In this document: piece by piece, positions 26,582-27,103 of the stretch | How the letters are laid out: every line of letters starts with the position of its first letter | How positions within the stretch are numbered: the first letter of the stretch is position 1 | NCBI GenBank assembly: GCA_003248395.1 | Contig: QFNA01000050.1 | Location: forward strand, 1-27,103 | Source of the DNA: Citromicrobium sp. | GTDB lineage: Bacteria; Pseudomonadota; Alphaproteobacteria; Sphingomonadales; Sphingomonadaceae | Direction of reading: 5' to 3' | DNA: 27,103 bases | Position numbers and translations under genes: made by a program | Notes under the pieces: model-generated | Seen by the model: the letters and a program-made list of their open reading frames with translations, nothing else | Told to the model about the DNA's origin: nothing | Database searches by the model: none

Positions 26582-27103
26582 AGACCGGCTGCCGAAAGCG
26601 CCTGGTCGAGGTCTTCGCCCAGGTCCTCGACATCTTCCAGCCCCACGTTGATGCGCAGCATTCCTTCGGTGACACCCATCGCGTCACGATCCTCCTGCGT
26701 CATGCCGGCATGGGTCGTGCTCGCGGGATGGCACATGAGGGAGCGCGCATCGCCGATATTGTTCGACAAATCGATCAACTGAAGCGCGTCTAGCAGTTTG
26801 AATGCGGTCGCCCGGTCGCCGACATCGAATGCGAAGATCGGCCCCGTCGCCTTCATCTGCCTGCAGGCAAGCTCGTGTTGCGGATGGCTCGGCAGGCCGG
26901 GATGAAGCATGCGCGAAACGCGCGCCTCGATCAATCGTCCGAGCTCGACGGCATTCTCGCTCTGACGGTGCGCCCGAAGATCGAGCGTTTCCAATCCCTT
27001 GTGCACCACCCAGGCGTTGAAGGGCGACAGGTTCGGCCCCGTATTGCGTTGAAACGGCAAGAGCACATCGTCGATCCATTCCTTCGAACCGCAAACCGCC
27101 CCC
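26578..27103 (-). CDS. metZ: O-succinylhomoserine sulfhydrylase MetZ (N-terminal part beyond window)
   Basis: About 174 C-terminal residues are present on the minus strand and the frame is open to the window edge. It is a PLP-dependent enzyme of the Cys/Met metabolism family, with GAVCGSKEWIDDVL, the conserved RNTGPNLSPFNAW, HPGLPSHPQHELA, SNNIGDARSLMCHPASTTHA and the final LRINVGLEDVEDL. MetZ makes homocysteine from O-succinylhomoserine and sulfide. The PLP-binding Lys lies upstream of this window. I favour MetZ over cystathionine gamma-synthase from the RNTGPNLSPFNAW wording, but the split between these relatives is from memory. It is followed by the tiny ORF and apaG. Confidence 0.88.
   Translation of the reverse strand, partial: GAVCGSKEWIDDVLLPFQRNTGPNLSPFNAWVVHKGLETLDLRAHRQSENAVELGRLIEARVSRMLHPGLPSHPQHELACRQMKATGPIFAFDVGDRATAFKLLDALQLIDLSNNIGDARSLMCHPASTTHAGMTQEDRDAMGVTEGMLRINVGLEDVEDLGEDLDQALSAAGL

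Overview
The window looks like an alphaproteobacterial chromosome, most likely Sphingomonadales and close to Erythrobacteraceae. This rests on the GC-rich sequence, on proteins that read like sphingomonad versions (RlmN, SdhE, SecA with a zinc-binding tail, ArgJ, NadK, MetZ), and on gene neighbourhoods such as recG/sdhE/mfd and ppk/ppx. It is core-genome territory. I see no transposase, integrase, phage gene, CRISPR array or defence island.

Layout: the 3' end of a lytic transglycosylase (1-483) is followed by a small membrane-anchored or secreted protein (506-1108). A convergent outer-membrane beta-barrel gene comes next (1162-1830, minus), with a strong hairpin terminator between the two. 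A tightly overlapped set rlmN / methyltransferase / MOSC protein occupies 2115-4608. A CHASE3-GGDEF diguanylate cyclase and a low-molecular-weight tyrosine phosphatase follow (4705-6405). recG (minus) then diverges from sdhE and mfd (plus). An EAL phosphodiesterase (minus) diverges from nadK, which is followed by tRNA-Asn, a small membrane protein and a PilZ protein. Next come tauE/safE-like and secA (both minus), a small secreted protein (minus), argJ (plus), another small secreted protein (minus), an inositol-monophosphatase-family gene, the ppk1-ppx pair, apaG (minus), a tiny ORF and the C-terminal half of metZ (minus, cut by the window edge).

The most notable observation is that three conserved genes are broken in reading frame. 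mfd lacks about 40 codons of its RNA-polymerase-interacting region and changes frame (near 10460). ppk1 has lost frame between its apparent start and its first conserved motif (near 22305). apaG lacks about 30 nt and changes frame near its 3' end (near 26005). Flanking sequence on both sides of each lesion is well conserved. Either these are three separate small deletions in a decaying strain or they are assembly or read errors. I found no new biological system. Other points are the three c-di-GMP module types within 11 kb, a candidate Pho box ahead of ppk1, and repeated 4-nt gene overlaps (GTGA for co-directional pairs, interlocked stop codons for convergent pairs).
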